64,000 nt of DNA from Azospirillum brasilense. GTDB lineage: Bacteria; Pseudomonadota; Alphaproteobacteria; Azospirillales; Azospirillaceae. The translations under genes and the position numbers were made by a program. The stretch spans positions 28,923-92,922 of the forward strand of contig NZ_QLKQ01000018.1 of the NCBI RefSeq assembly GCF_003349955.1, written 5' to 3'. The notes below the pieces were generated by a model. That model did no database searches and was not told the DNA's origin. It worked only from the letters and a program-made list of their open reading frames with translations. This document shows, one piece after another, positions 18,172 through 28,169 of the stretch (its first letter is position 1; every line of letters starts with the position of its first letter).

Positions 18172-18212
18172 GGCAGCCGGGCCTTATGACCTATGGCCCG
18201 GCTGCCTTTTTT
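18172..18212 (+). terminator. Terminator/attenuator between rpsB and tsf
   Basis: A perfect 12-bp stem GGCAGCCGGGCC / GGCCCGGCTGCC (18172-18183, 18195-18206) with an 11-nt loop followed by six Ts. It lies inside the rpsB-tsf gap and should reduce or uncouple transcription of tsf from rpsB; tsf may have its own promoter or depend on read-through. Confidence 0.88.
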
Positions 18213-18272
18213 ATGAGTTGTTTGGATCAACCCGATCCGCTTGGATCTGTTCGGAAGGAAGAGGGCGAAACC

Positions 18273-19202
18273 ATGGCCGAGATTACCGCCGCGCTCGTCA
18301 AGGAACTGCGCGAGAAGACCGGCGCGGGCATGATGGACTGCAAGAAGGCGCTGGCCGAGACCCAGGGCGACCTCGAGGGCGCCGTTGACTGGCTGCGCAA
18401 GAAGGGCCTCGCCGCCGCCGCCAAGAAGTCCGGCCGCGTCGCCGCCGAGGGTCTGGTCGCCGTCGCCACCGCCGGCACCGCCGGCGCCGTCGTCGAGGTG
18501 AACGCCGAGACCGACTTCGTCGCGCGCAACGACAAGTTCCAGGCCTTCTCCCTGAAGGCCGCCGAGCTGACCCTGTCGGGTTCGGGCGACGTCGAGGGCC
18601 TGAAGGGCACCGCCTATCCGGACGCCGGCCGCACGGTCCAGGAAGAGCTGACCAACCTGATCGCCACCATCGGCGAGAACATGAACATCCGCCGCTCGGC
18701 CAAGCTGTCGGTCCCGGCGGGCGTCGTCGTGTCCTACGTCCACTCGGCCATCGCGCCGGGCCTCGGCAAGATCGGCGTTCTGGTGGCCCTGGAGTCGACC
18801 GGCGACGCCGCCAAGCTGAACGATCTGGGCAAGCAGATCGCCATGCACATCGCCGCCGCCCGTCCGGACGCCCTGGACATCGCCGACGTCGACACCTCCG
18901 CCCTGGAGCGTGAGCGCAACGTGCTCGCCGAGCAGGCCCGCGCCTCGGGCAAGCCGGAGAACATCGTCGAGAAGATGCTCGAAGGCCGCATCCGCAAGTA
19001 CTACGAGGAAGTGGTGCTGCTGGAGCAGACCTACGTGATCGACGGCGAGACCAAGGTCCGCAAGGTGGTGGAGAACGCCGCCAAGGACGTCGGCGCTCCG
19101 GTCAAGGTGACGGGCTTCGTCCGCTTCGCGCTGGGCGAGGGCATCGAGAAGGCGGAGAGCGATTTCGCCGCCGAAGTCGCCGCCGCCGCCGGCCAGAAGT
19201 AA
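18273..19202 (+). CDS. tsf: Translation elongation factor Ts
   Basis: A 309-aa guanine-nucleotide exchange factor for EF-Tu. The N-terminal UBA-like domain contains [12 protein letters not shown] at residues 16-27, and the core carries the [11 protein letters not shown] motif that contacts EF-Tu. ATG 18273 follows GGAAGGAAGAGGG, a strong ribosome-binding region. It lies 54 bases before pyrH. Confidence 0.97.
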   Translation: MAEITAALVKELREKTGAGMMDCKKALAETQGDLEGAVDWLRKKGLAAAAKKSGRVAAEGLVAVATAGTAGAVVEVNAETDFVARNDKFQAFSLKAAELTLSGSGDVEGLKGTAYPDAGRTVQEELTNLIATIGENMNIRRSAKLSVPAGVVVSYVHSAIAPGLGKIGVLVALESTGDAAKLNDLGKQIAMHIAAARPDALDIADVDTSALERERNVLAEQARASGKPENIVEKMLEGRIRKYYEEVVLLEQTYVIDGETKVRKVVENAAKDVGAPVKVTGFVRFALGEGIEKAESDFAAEVAAAAGQK

Positions 19203-19256
19203 GGAACCGGCAGCCCGCCGCACGCACTCTTCACACCAACCGGGAGAAAGCCCCCC

Positions 19257-20012
19257 ATGGCCCAGACCACCGGGACCACCGAGCCGGCTGACGGCATCCG
19301 CTTCAAACGAGTCCTGCTGAAGGTGTCGGGCGAGGCGTTGATGGGTCAGCGCGACTACGGCCTCGACCCGGACGTCGTCAACCGCGTCGCCAACGAGGTG
19401 AAGGCGGTGATCGAGCTGGGCGTCCAGGTGAGCCTGGTCATCGGCGGAGGCAACATCTTCCGTGGCGTGAAGGGTGCGGCGAGCGGCATGGAGCGCGCCT
19501 CGGCCGACTACATCGGGATGCTCGCCACCGTGATGAACGCCCTGTCGATGCAGAGCGCTCTGGAGCGGATGGGTGTGGTGACCCGCGTGCAGTCGGCCAT
19601 TCCCATGTCGTCGGTGTGCGAGCCCTACATCCGGCGCCGCGCCATCCGGCACATGGAGAAGGGCCGCGTGGTGATTTTCGCCGCCGGCACCGGCAACCCC
19701 TTCTTCACCACCGACACCGCCGCCGCGCTGCGCGCGTCGGAGATGGGCTGCGACGCTCTGCTGAAGGGCACGCAGGTGGACGGCGTCTACACCGCCGACC
19801 CGAAGAAGGTGAAGGACGCGGAGCGTTACGAGCGCCTGGGCTATCTCGAAGTCCTGGCGAACGATCTGCAGGTGATGGACGCCTCCGCGATCTCCTTGGC
19901 GCGCGAGAGCCATATCCCCATACTCGTGTTCTCGATCCACACCCCCGGCGCCTTCGCCGAGGTGATGCAGGGCCGGGGCAAGTTTACGATCATCAACGAA
20001 GAAACGGAGTGA
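19257..20012 (+). CDS. pyrH: Uridylate kinase
   Basis: A 251-aa bacterial UMP kinase of the amino-acid kinase fold that makes UDP from UMP for pyrimidine synthesis. Recognisable motifs are KVSGEALMG near the N-terminus, [10 protein letters not shown], and [17 protein letters not shown] for nucleotide binding. The first 15 or so residues ([12 protein letters not shown]) are a short N-terminal extension. Start preceded by GGGAGAAAG. frr begins 3 bases after the stop. Confidence 0.97.
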   Translation: MAQTTGTTEPADGIRFKRVLLKVSGEALMGQRDYGLDPDVVNRVANEVKAVIELGVQVSLVIGGGNIFRGVKGAASGMERASADYIGMLATVMNALSMQSALERMGVVTRVQSAIPMSSVCEPYIRRRAIRHMEKGRVVIFAAGTGNPFFTTDTAAALRASEMGCDALLKGTQVDGVYTADPKKVKDAERYERLGYLEVLANDLQVMDASAISLARESHIPILVFSIHTPGAFAEVMQGRGKFTIINEETE

Positions 20013-20015
20013 GCC

Positions 20016-20585
20016 GTGGCTGCGCCTGATACATCGGACCTCCAGTCGGATCTCAAGCGCCGCATGGAAGGAGCGCTTGAGGCGTTTCGCAAGGAGTTGA
20101 GCGGCCTGCGCACCGGCCGCGCCTCCGCCAGCCTGCTTGAGCCCGTGACCATCGAGGCCTACGGCGCCAGGATGCACCTCAAGGAGGTCGGCACCGTCAG
20201 CGTGCCGGAGCCGCGCCTGATCGTCGTGCAGGTGTGGGACCGCGGCATGGTCAAGGCGGTCGAGAAGGGCATCCGCGATTCGGGCCTCGGCTTGAACCCG
20301 CAGACGGAAGGCCAGTCGATCCGCGTGCCGCTGCCCGACCTGACGCAGGAGCGCCGCAAGGAACTGGCCAAGGTCGCCCACAAGTACGCCGAGCAGGCCC
20401 GCGTCGCCGTGCGCAACGTGCGTCGCGACGGCATGGACGGCCTGAAGAAGGCCGAAAAGGCCGGCGACATCTCGCAGGATGAGCACAAGGGGCTCGGCGA
20501 GAAGGTCCAGGCGCTGACCGACCAGTACATCAAGCTGGTCGACGATGCGCTTGCGGCGAAAGAAAAGGACATCATGCAGGTCTGA
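20016..20585 (+). CDS. frr: Ribosome recycling factor
   Basis: A 189-aa RRF, which together with EF-G splits post-termination ribosomes. The diagnostic [13 protein letters not shown] is near residues 30-42 and the long three-helix bundle is complete, ending [12 protein letters not shown]. The start is a GTG 3 bases after the pyrH stop with the pyrH end GGAGTGAG as ribosome-binding site. uppS follows after 4 bases. Confidence 0.97.
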   Translation: MAAPDTSDLQSDLKRRMEGALEAFRKELSGLRTGRASASLLEPVTIEAYGARMHLKEVGTVSVPEPRLIVVQVWDRGMVKAVEKGIRDSGLGLNPQTEGQSIRVPLPDLTQERRKELAKVAHKYAEQARVAVRNVRRDGMDGLKKAEKAGDISQDEHKGLGEKVQALTDQYIKLVDDALAAKEKDIMQV

Positions 20586-20589
20586 CGGC

Positions 20590-21327
20590 ATGCGCGACGC
20601 GGAAGACAGCCGCCCCCTGCGCCCGCCCGCGCACGTGGCCGTGATCATGGACGGCAACGGGCGCTGGGCCAAGTCCAGGGGGCTGCCCCGCACCGCCGGC
20701 CATAAAAAGGGCGTGGACGCCGTCCGCCGGACGGTCGAAGCCGCGGGCGAGCTGGGCATCGGCTATCTGACGATCTTCAGCTTCTCATCCGAGAACTGGC
20801 GTCGGCCGGAGGAGGAGGTGTCCGACCTCATGCAGCTCCTGCGCTTCTATCTGCGCAGCGAGATTGCCGACCTCCACCGAAACGGCGTGCGTTTGCGCGT
20901 CATCGGCGACCGGTCCCGCCTGTCCAAGGACATCGTCGGTCTGATCGACAACGCCGAGACCCTCACCCGCGACAATAGCAAGCTGACCCTCGTGGTGGCG
21001 TTGAGCTACGGCTCCCGCCAGGAGATCACGCTGGCGGCGCGGCGTTTGGCCGAAGAGGTGAGGGCGGGGACGCTCGACCCCGCGGACATCACCGAGGACC
21101 GGCTGTCCGAGCGCCTGTTCACCGCCGACATTCCGGACCCCGACCTGATCGTCCGCACCAGCGGCGAAAAACGCATCAGCAACTTCCTGCTCTGGCAGGC
21201 GGCGTATGCCGAGCTGGTCTTCGTGGACACGCTCTGGCCCGATTTTTCCAAGCGTGACCTGGAGGCGGCGATTGAAGAGTTCCACCGACGGGAACGTCGC
21301 TTCGGCGCAACCACCGGCACCCGCTAA
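20590..21327 (+). CDS. uppS: Isoprenyl transferase (undecaprenyl diphosphate synthase)
   Basis: A 245-aa cis-prenyltransferase that makes the C55 lipid carrier for peptidoglycan and polysaccharide. VIMDGNGRWAK holds the catalytic Asp21, with FSSENWRRP and the C-terminal DLIVRTSGEKRISNFLLWQ substrate motifs present. ATG 20590 is right after frr. The 3' end overlaps cdsA, whose likely TTG start at 21272 lies 56 bases inside this gene. Confidence 0.96.
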   Translation: MRDAEDSRPLRPPAHVAVIMDGNGRWAKSRGLPRTAGHKKGVDAVRRTVEAAGELGIGYLTIFSFSSENWRRPEEEVSDLMQLLRFYLRSEIADLHRNGVRLRVIGDRSRLSKDIVGLIDNAETLTRDNSKLTLVVALSYGSRQEITLAARRLAEEVRAGTLDPADITEDRLSERLFTADIPDPDLIVRTSGEKRISNFLLWQAAYAELVFVDTLWPDFSKRDLEAAIEEFHRRERRFGATTGTR

Positions 21328-22120
21328 ATCCGGCGACCTGAAGACGCGCGCCATCTCGGCGCTCGTTCTGGCTCCGCTCGTGCTGGCGGCCGTCTGGGCC
21401 GGCGGCTGGGTGTTTTACGCCCTGATCGCGCTCGGCGCCGTGGCCTCCGCCGTGGAGTGGGGCAACCTTGTTCCCTGCCGCCGCAAGGGTGCCGCCATCG
21501 CGTTATCGGTGGCCGGCGTCCTGCTGGCGCTGGCCGCGCAGATCGCCGCCGGGCCGTGGGCGGCCGTCGTCGTCGCCATCCTGGCCGCGGCCGGCGTCGC
21601 GGTGGCCTCGGGCGGGCCGGACCGCGGTCTGTCCGGTGGCGGCGTCCTCTACATCGTCGCCGGTCTGGCGGGTCTGATGTGGCTGCGCGACGATCCGGAC
21701 TCCGGCCTCGCGCTGTTCCTTTTCACCATGCTCGGCGTCTGGGCGACCGACATCGGCGCCTACGCCGCCGGCCGCACCATCGGCGGGCCGAAGCTGGCCC
21801 CGCGCATCAGCCCCAAGAAGACCTGGGCCGGCCTGATCGGGGGCATGGCCTCCTCCGCCCTGGTGGGGTGGGGGGTGGCCCTGGCCGCGGGCGCGCAACG
21901 GCCGCTGCTGGCTCTTGCGGTGGGCGCCGTCCTGGCCGTGGTGGCGCAAGCGGGCGACCTCTTCGAATCCGCGGTCAAGCGCCGTTACAACGTGAAGGAC
22001 AGCGGCCATCTCATTCCTGGTCACGGGGGAATCCTGGACCGCATCGACGGGTTGCTCAGCGCGGCCCCGGTGCTGGCCCTGTTCCACGCGACCATCGGTA
22101 CGGCAATCGCATGGTGGTGA
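21272..22120 (+). CDS. cdsA: Phosphatidate cytidylyltransferase
   Basis: A membrane enzyme that makes CDP-diacylglycerol for phospholipid synthesis. It has about seven hydrophobic helices and the C-terminal CDP-diglyceride synthase signature in [26 protein letters not shown]. No ATG or GTG lies at the expected place: I chose TTG 21272 because GGAGG sits 7 bases upstream, giving 282 residues with a polar N-terminus before the first helix ([20 protein letters not shown]). GTG 21254 is the alternative. This makes a 56-base overlap with uppS. dxr starts 7 bases after the stop. Confidence 0.9.
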   Translation: MKSSTDGNVASAQPPAPAKSGDLKTRAISALVLAPLVLAAVWAGGWVFYALIALGAVASAVEWGNLVPCRRKGAAIALSVAGVLLALAAQIAAGPWAAVVVAILAAAGVAVASGGPDRGLSGGGVLYIVAGLAGLMWLRDDPDSGLALFLFTMLGVWATDIGAYAAGRTIGGPKLAPRISPKKTWAGLIGGMASSALVGWGVALAAGAQRPLLALAVGAVLAVVAQAGDLFESAVKRRYNVKDSGHLIPGHGGILDRIDGLLSAAPVLALFHATIGTAIAWW

Positions 22121-22127
22121 CGGGGTC

Positions 22128-23318
22128 ATGGTTGTGAAGGCTGAAGGGGCGGGGGACGCGCCACGCCGCGTGACGATCCTCGGGTCGACCGGGTCGGTCG
22201 GCACGCAGACGGTGGACCTCGTCGCCCGCGATCCGGAGCGCTTCCCGGTGGAGGCGCTGACCGCCAACCGCAACGTCGCCCTCCTCGCCGAACAGGCGCG
22301 GCAGCTCCGCCCGAAGCTGGCCGTGGTCGCCGACCCCGCCGCCTACGCCGACCTCAAGGAGGCGCTCGCCGGTACCGGCGTGGAGGCCGCCGCCGGCCCC
22401 CAAGCGGTGGCCGAGGCCGCCGAGCGTCCCGCCGACTGGGTCATGGCCGCCATCGTCGGCGCCGCCGGTCTGGAGCCCACGCTGGCCGCCGTGCGCCGCG
22501 GCGCCTGCGTCGCCTTCGCCAACAAGGAGGTGCTGGTGTGCGCCGGCGCCCTGATGATGGAGGAGGTGCGCCGCCACGGAGCCAACCTGCTGCCGGTGGA
22601 CAGCGAGCATTCGGCGATCTACCAGGTCTTCGACTTCGACCGTCTGGAGAGCGTCCAGCGCCTGATCCTGACGGCCTCCGGCGGCCCCTTCCGGACCAGG
22701 GACCGCGCCTTCATGGCCGCGGCGACGCGCGAGCAGGCGGTCGCCCACCCGACCTGGGACATGGGCGCCAAGATCTCCATCGACAGCGCCACCATGATGA
22801 ACAAGGGGCTGGAGATCATCGAGGCGCATTTCCTCTTCGGCGTTCCCGAAGAGAAGATCGACGTGCTGGTCCACCCGCAGTCGGTCGTGCATTCGCTGGT
22901 CGAGTATGTTGACGGCTCGGTCCTGGCGCAGCTCGGCACGCCGGACATGCGCACGCCGATCGCCTACGCGCTCGGCTGGCCGGCCCGCATCTCCACGCCT
23001 GCCGAACGGCTGGACCTCGTCAAGGCCGCCACACTGACCTTCGAGGCGCCGGACCCCGAGCGATTCCCGGCCCTGCGGCTGGCCCGGGCCGCCTTGCAAA
23101 GCGGTGGGGGCGCTCCTACTATTCTCAGTGCCGCCAACGAGGTGGCCGTGCAGGCGTTCCTCGACCGCCGGATCGGCTTTCTCGACATCGAACGGATCGT
23201 CGAGGGGGTGTTGGGCACGCTGCCGCACCGGCCGCTCCGCGACCTGGGCGCGGTGCGCGACACCGACGCCGAGGCGCGCCGCGTCGCGGCGGACCGGGTT
23301 GCGGCGCTGGCACGCTAG
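22128..23318 (+). CDS. dxr: 1-deoxy-D-xylulose-5-phosphate reductoisomerase
   Basis: A 396-aa NADPH enzyme of the non-mevalonate (MEP) isoprenoid pathway, feeding the undecaprenyl chain made by UppS. The nucleotide motif [10 protein letters not shown] is near residue 20, metal and substrate residues lie in [11 protein letters not shown] and in [13 protein letters not shown], and the flexible loop contains [12 protein letters not shown]. Full length. Start ATG 22128 follows cdsA closely. Confidence 0.97.
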   Translation: MVVKAEGAGDAPRRVTILGSTGSVGTQTVDLVARDPERFPVEALTANRNVALLAEQARQLRPKLAVVADPAAYADLKEALAGTGVEAAAGPQAVAEAAERPADWVMAAIVGAAGLEPTLAAVRRGACVAFANKEVLVCAGALMMEEVRRHGANLLPVDSEHSAIYQVFDFDRLESVQRLILTASGGPFRTRDRAFMAAATREQAVAHPTWDMGAKISIDSATMMNKGLEIIEAHFLFGVPEEKIDVLVHPQSVVHSLVEYVDGSVLAQLGTPDMRTPIAYALGWPARISTPAERLDLVKAATLTFEAPDPERFPALRLARAALQSGGGAPTILSAANEVAVQAFLDRRIGFLDIERIVEGVLGTLPHRPLRDLGAVRDTDAEARRVAADRVAALAR

Positions 23319-23373
23319 AGTCTTTTTCCGGGCGCGGACCGCGAAGGGGCCGCTCCGGAACGCAAGGGATGTG

Positions 23374-24507
23374 ATGGACGTCATGGGCGGCTTCGGGACC
23401 ACGCTTCTGTCTTTTCTGCTGGTCCTCACCGTGCTCGTGTTTGTGCACGAACTCGGTCACTACCTCGTGGCGCGCCGCAACGGCGTGCGCATCGAGGTCT
23501 TCTCCATCGGCTTCGGGCCTGAGCTGTTCGGCTGGACCGACCGCTCCGGGACGCGCTGGAAGTTCAGCGCCATCCCGCTCGGCGGCTATGTGAAGATGTT
23601 CGGCGACGCCGACCCGGCGAGCACGCCCGGCGCCCACACCCAGAGCATGAGCGCCGAGGAGCAGGCGGTTTCCTTCCACCACAAGCGGCTCGGCCAGCGG
23701 GCGGCCATCGTGGCGGCCGGTCCCATCGCGAATTTCCTGTTCTCCATCGTCGTCCTGGCCGTCCTCTTCGCCACCGCCGGCCAGTCCTTCACCCCGCCGG
23801 ACGTCGGCGGCGTGCAGCCGGGCAGCGCCGCGGAGCGCGCCGGCCTGCAGCCGGGCGACCTGATCGTCTCGATCAACGGCAGCGGCATCCAGCGATTCGA
23901 GGAGATCCGGCAGATCGTCTCCATGCAGCCGGGGGCGCCGCTGGAGATGGTGGTGCAGCGCGACGGGCGTTCGGTCAATCTGACCGCGACTCCGGACGTG
24001 CGGGAGGTCACCGACCGACTCGGCAACACCCACCGAATCGGCCAGCTCGGAATCATGCGCGGCGGGGCGGAGACCAAGCGCCATGACCCGTTCACCGCCC
24101 TGTGGCAGGCGGGCCGGGAGGTCGTCGGCATGGTGTCCGGCACCTTCGTGGCGCTCGGCCAGATGATCGACGGCTCGCGCGGCACCGAGGAGCTGGGCGG
24201 GCCGCTGCGCATCGCCCAGATGTCCGGCGAGGTCGCGCAATCCGGCTGGTACCCGCTGATCTGGTTCATGACCTTCCTGTCGGTGAACCTCGGCATGATC
24301 AATTTGTTTCCGGTTCCGCTGCTTGACGGCGGCCATCTGATGTTTTACGCCCTTGAAGGACTCCGTGGGCGTCCTCTCGGACCTAAAGCGCAAGAATACG
24401 GTTTCCGCATCGGGCTTGCTTTGGTATTAACGCTCATGGTTTTCGCCACGTGGAACGATCTCGTTCAGCTTCGCGTGGTGGATTTCTTTAGGGGGCTCAT
24501 TTCCTGA
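23374..24507 (+). CDS. rseP: RIP metalloprotease RseP
   Basis: A 377-aa site-2 protease. HELGH is at residues 25-29 in the first helix, the central periplasmic part contains a PDZ domain (VQPGSAAERAGLQPGDLIVSINGS), and the C-terminal membrane part holds the second active-site motif LLDGGHLMFY. In relatives it cleaves anti-sigma factors and remnant signal peptides. The ATG at 23374 is preferred over the adjacent GTG at 23371. It lies between dxr and bamA as in most proteobacteria, consistent with envelope stress control. Confidence 0.95.
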   Translation: MDVMGGFGTTLLSFLLVLTVLVFVHELGHYLVARRNGVRIEVFSIGFGPELFGWTDRSGTRWKFSAIPLGGYVKMFGDADPASTPGAHTQSMSAEEQAVSFHHKRLGQRAAIVAAGPIANFLFSIVVLAVLFATAGQSFTPPDVGGVQPGSAAERAGLQPGDLIVSINGSGIQRFEEIRQIVSMQPGAPLEMVVQRDGRSVNLTATPDVREVTDRLGNTHRIGQLGIMRGGAETKRHDPFTALWQAGREVVGMVSGTFVALGQMIDGSRGTEELGGPLRIAQMSGEVAQSGWYPLIWFMTFLSVNLGMINLFPVPLLDGGHLMFYALEGLRGRPLGPKAQEYGFRIGLALVLTLMVFATWNDLVQLRVVDFFRGLIS

Positions 24508-24536
24508 GGGATGCCCCCAAAGCCAGGGAGCGAGCT

Positions 24537-26903
24537 TTGCGGGTGTCGAGCAGGGTTCTGGCGTTCGGCCTGATGGCCGGTTGCGCCATGACGACGGTTT
24601 CTCTTGCCCTTTCCCACGCAGCCTGGGCCCAGGCGGGCGCGCCCAATCCGGGTGCGGCGAAATCCGCCGCCTTCGGAGACGGGACGCTGGTGGCGCAGAT
24701 GTTCTCGGGCGGCACCATCCGGGACATCCGGGTGGAGGGCGTCCAGCGCATCGAGCCGACGACGGTCCGCTCCTACCTCGCGGTTGCGCCCGGCGATCCC
24801 TTCGATCCCGACCGCATCGACCAGTCGCTGAAGGCCCTGTTCAACACGGGCCTGTTCGCCGACGTCGTGCTGAAGCGCGACGGCGACGCGCTGGTGGTGC
24901 AGGTGGCGGAAAATCCGATCATCAACCGCATCGCCTTCGAGGGGAACCGGCGCATCGAGAAGGAGAACCTGGAGAAGGAAATCCAGCTCCGTCCCCGCGT
25001 CGTCTACACCCGCACGCGCGTCCAGAGCGACGTGCAGCGCATCCTGGACATCTACCGCCGCCAGGGCCGCTTCGCCGCGACCGTCGAGCCGAAGATCATC
25101 CAGCTCGACCAGAACCGCGTCGATCTGGTGTTCGAGATCAACGAGGGCGTGCGCACCGGCGTGCGCAGCATCACCTTCATCGGCAACGAGAAGTTCTCCG
25201 ACGGGACGCTGCGCGAGGCGATCCAGACGCGGGAAAGCGCCTGGTGGCGCTTCATGACGTCGGACGACAACTACGATCCGGACCGTCTGAACTACGACCG
25301 CGACCTGCTGCGCCGCTATTACCTCAAGGAAGGCTACGCCGACTTCCGCGTCGTTTCCGCCGTGGCGGAGCTGACGCCGGACCGCGAGGACTTCGTCATC
25401 ACCTTCACGGTGGACGAGGGCGAGCGCTACAAGTTCGGCAAGATGGACATCAGCACCTCGCTGAAGGCGTTGGACCCGGAACAGCTGCGCAGCGTGCTGA
25501 CCACGCGCGAGGGCGACTGGTACAACGCGCAGGAGGTGGAGAACACCATCACCAAGCTGTCCAACTCGGTCGGCGACCTGCAGTACGCCTTCGTGGACGT
25601 CCGGCCGCGCATCTCGCGCAACCGCGAGAACCAGACCATCGACATCGTCTACGACATCGTCGAGGGGCCGCGCGTCTTCGTGGAGCGCATCGACGTGACC
25701 GGCAACGTCCGCACGCTGGACAAGGTGGTCCGGCGCGAGATGCTGCTGTCCGAAGGCGACCCGTTCAGCACGACCAAGCTGCGCCGCTCCGAGCAGCGCA
25801 TCAAGGATCTGGGCTATTTCGAACGCGTCAACATCACCACCGCGGAAGGCTCGGCGCCCGACCGTACCGTGATGAACGTCGAGGTGACCGAGCAGTCCAC
25901 CGGTGAAATCTCCATCGGCGCCGGCTACTCGACCTCCGACGGTCCGCTGGCCGACTTCTCGATCCGCGAGCGCAACCTGCTGGGCCGCGGCCAGGACCTG
26001 CGCTTCGGCGCCACCGTGTCGGGCAGCCGCCAGGAATACGACGTCTCCTTCACGGAGCCCTATTTCCTCGACCGCGACCTGTCCGCCGGTTTCGACCTGT
26101 TCCGCATCACCCGCGACTACCAGGACGAAAGCTCCTTCGACGAGAAGAGCACCGGCATGGCCCTGCGCATGGGCTATCCGCTGACCGAGAACCTGCGCCA
26201 GCGCATCTATTACCAGCTCCAGAACACCGACATCACCAGCGTCCCCAGCTCGGCGTCCCGCTACATTCAGGACCAGAAGGGCGCGCGCACGACGTCGCTG
26301 ATCGGGCAGGAGCTGACCTACGACCGCCGCAACAGCCGCCTGACTCCGACGGAAGGCTACTACATCCGCCTGACGAACGATTTCGCCGGCGTGGGCGGCA
26401 ACGCCCGCTTCCTGCGCAACCGTCTCGGCGCCGGCTATTACCTGCCGCTGTTCGACGACAACTGGGTGCTCAGCACCACGGGCGAGGTCGGCTACATCGT
26501 CGGCATCGGCAAGGACGTCTTCCTGTCCGACCGCTTCTTCATCGGCGGCGATACGCTGCGCGGCTTCAACACCGCCGGCATCGGCCCGCGCGACCTGCGC
26601 ACCGGTGACGCCCTGGGCGGCACCCGCTACTACCGCGCTTCGGTGGAGATGAGCTTCCCGGTCGGCCTGCCCGAGGAATTCGGGCTGAAGGGCCATGCCT
26701 TCTCCGACGTTGGCACGCTGGGCAAGGTCGACATCAACGACCCGCTGGTCCCGGACGACGAATCGATCCGCCTGTCGGTCGGCACCGGCTTGTCCTGGCG
26801 GTCCCCCTTCGGGCCGATCCGCCTTGACTTTGCGGTCCCGATTATCAAGGAAGATTACGACAAGAAAGAGATCTTCCGTTTCAGCTTTGGAACCAGGTTC
26901 TAA
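24537..26903 (+). CDS. bamA: Outer membrane protein assembly factor BamA
   Basis: A 788-aa Omp85 protein, the core of the machine that folds beta-barrel proteins into the outer membrane. A signal peptide (cleaved near AAWA) is followed by five POTRA repeats, starting with IRDIRVEGVQRIEPTTVRSYL, and a C-terminal barrel with the family's IGGDTLRGF motif and a terminal Phe (FGTRF). The start is TTG 24537 with GGGAG a few bases upstream. skp starts 1 base after the stop, so BamA and its periplasmic chaperone are coupled. Confidence 0.96.
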   Translation: MRVSSRVLAFGLMAGCAMTTVSLALSHAAWAQAGAPNPGAAKSAAFGDGTLVAQMFSGGTIRDIRVEGVQRIEPTTVRSYLAVAPGDPFDPDRIDQSLKALFNTGLFADVVLKRDGDALVVQVAENPIINRIAFEGNRRIEKENLEKEIQLRPRVVYTRTRVQSDVQRILDIYRRQGRFAATVEPKIIQLDQNRVDLVFEINEGVRTGVRSITFIGNEKFSDGTLREAIQTRESAWWRFMTSDDNYDPDRLNYDRDLLRRYYLKEGYADFRVVSAVAELTPDREDFVITFTVDEGERYKFGKMDISTSLKALDPEQLRSVLTTREGDWYNAQEVENTITKLSNSVGDLQYAFVDVRPRISRNRENQTIDIVYDIVEGPRVFVERIDVTGNVRTLDKVVRREMLLSEGDPFSTTKLRRSEQRIKDLGYFERVNITTAEGSAPDRTVMNVEVTEQSTGEISIGAGYSTSDGPLADFSIRERNLLGRGQDLRFGATVSGSRQEYDVSFTEPYFLDRDLSAGFDLFRITRDYQDESSFDEKSTGMALRMGYPLTENLRQRIYYQLQNTDITSVPSSASRYIQDQKGARTTSLIGQELTYDRRNSRLTPTEGYYIRLTNDFAGVGGNARFLRNRLGAGYYLPLFDDNWVLSTTGEVGYIVGIGKDVFLSDRFFIGGDTLRGFNTAGIGPRDLRTGDALGGTRYYRASVEMSFPVGLPEEFGLKGHAFSDVGTLGKVDINDPLVPDDESIRLSVGTGLSWRSPFGPIRLDFAVPIIKEDYDKKEIFRFSFGTRF

Positions 26904-26904
26904 C

Positions 26905-27483
26905 ATGCAGCTCAGCAAGCTCAGGGCGCTGGTCGCCGCCGGTGCGGTGATGGCGGGTGTCGCGATGGCGACGCCGTCCTTCGCCGAGGACAAGCCGACC
27001 GACAACCTCAAGGCGCCGGTCATCGCGGTGGTCGACGTCCAGAAGATCATGCAGGAATCGAACGCCTCCAAGGGCGTGTCGAAGTCCTTCGAATCGCTGC
27101 GCGAGACCTACCAGAAGGAAATCGCCTCACTGGAAGACAAGCTGCGCAAGTCCGAGGAGGAACTGCGCAAGCAGCAGACCGTGCTGGCTCCCGACGCCCT
27201 GGCCAACAAGCGCCGCGACTTCGAGAAGCAGGTCGGCGAGGTCCAGAAGACGGTGCAGAGCCGCAAGCGTGTCCTGGAGAATGCGCTGAACGAGGCGATG
27301 GCCGTCGTCCATAAGAACATGGTCGAGATCGTGGCCGACGTCGCGCGCGAGCGCGGCGCCAACCTGGTTCTCGCCCGCCAGCAATTCGTGCTGGTCGACA
27401 CCCAGCTCGACGTCACCGACGTGGTGCTGGAGCGGGTGAACAAGAAGCTGCCCCAGGTCGCGCTGACCGTTCCCAAACAGTAA
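26905..27483 (+). CDS. skp: OmpH/Skp family periplasmic chaperone
   Basis: A 192-aa secreted protein that in relatives holds unfolded outer-membrane proteins for BamA. The signal peptide ends AFA|ED; the mature protein has the family opening VIAVVDVQKIMQES, then a long charged coiled coil (residues about 60-130) and a short beta C-terminus. It directly follows bamA and is followed by a terminator. Confidence 0.93.
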   Translation: MQLSKLRALVAAGAVMAGVAMATPSFAEDKPTDNLKAPVIAVVDVQKIMQESNASKGVSKSFESLRETYQKEIASLEDKLRKSEEELRKQQTVLAPDALANKRRDFEKQVGEVQKTVQSRKRVLENALNEAMAVVHKNMVEIVADVARERGANLVLARQQFVLVDTQLDVTDVVLERVNKKLPQVALTVPKQ

Positions 27484-27514
27484 GGCGCGAGCGGCCGCAT
27501 GCGTCTGCGGATGA

Positions 27515-27549
27515 GCCGCCACGCTTCCTCGGGGAGGCGTGGCGGTTTT
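27515..27549 (+). terminator. Rho-independent terminator after skp
   Basis: A 9-bp perfect stem CCGCCACGC / GCGTGGCGG (27516-27524, 27537-27545) with a 12-nt loop, followed by TTTT. It separates bamA-skp from the fabZ-lpxA-lpxI-lpxB run. Confidence 0.8.
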
Positions 27550-27698
27550 CGCTTGCGTCGGACGCGAGGGGGGCTGGAAACCCGGCGGCGTCGGGATTGC
27601 CAAATCCCCGGAAATGGGGCACAAGGGGCTGCGTCCCGGGCCGCCGCAGGCGCGGCGCGGGACGTTTTCGTGGATTTTGAAAGGCGGGCGGCCGGACC

Positions 27699-28169
27699 AT
27701 GGATGTGACGGCGGACAACAAGAAGATAGCCGACCTCGACATCATGCGGATCATGGAAATGATCCCGCATCGCTATCCGATTCTGATGATCGACCGGGTG
27801 ATCGACATCACGCTGGGCGAAAGCGCCACCGGCGTGAAGAACGTCACCATCAACGAGCCGTTCTTCCAGGGTCACTTCCCCTCGCGGCCGGTGATGCCGG
27901 GCGTGATGATCATCGAGGCGATGGCGCAGACCTCCGCCGTGCTGGTGGTCGCCACGCTGGGCAAGGAGTCCGAGGGCAAGCTGGTCTATTTCATGACCGT
28001 GGACGAGGCGCGCTTCCGCCGTCCGGTCACGCCCGGCGACACCATCCACATCCATGTGAGCAAGCAGCGCCAGCGCGCCAACGTGTGGAAGTTCAAGGGC
28101 GAGGCCAAGGTCAACGGTGTCCTGGTCGCCGAAGCCGTCTATTCCGCCATGATCCTGGACGAGAAATGA
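27699..28169 (+). CDS. fabZ: 3-hydroxyacyl-ACP dehydratase FabZ
   Basis: A 156-aa hot-dog-fold dehydratase of fatty acid elongation that competes with LpxA for 3-hydroxyacyl-ACP. The catalytic residues are His59 in [13 protein letters not shown] and Glu73 in MIIEAMAQ. Full length. Its stop overlaps the lpxA start (ATGA). In many proteobacteria lpxD sits between skp and fabZ; here the 215-bp gap contains only a terminator and leader. Confidence 0.96.
   Translation: MDVTADNKKIADLDIMRIMEMIPHRYPILMIDRVIDITLGESATGVKNVTINEPFFQGHFPSRPVMPGVMIIEAMAQTSAVLVVATLGKESEGKLVYFMTVDEARFRRPVTPGDTIHIHVSKQRQRANVWKFKGEAKVNGVLVAEAVYSAMILDEK

Noticed and set aside
21206..21271. Upstream extension of cdsA from 21206
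   Set aside because: Adds residues with no resemblance to CdsA and would overlap uppS further; TTG 21272 has a proper ribosome-binding site.
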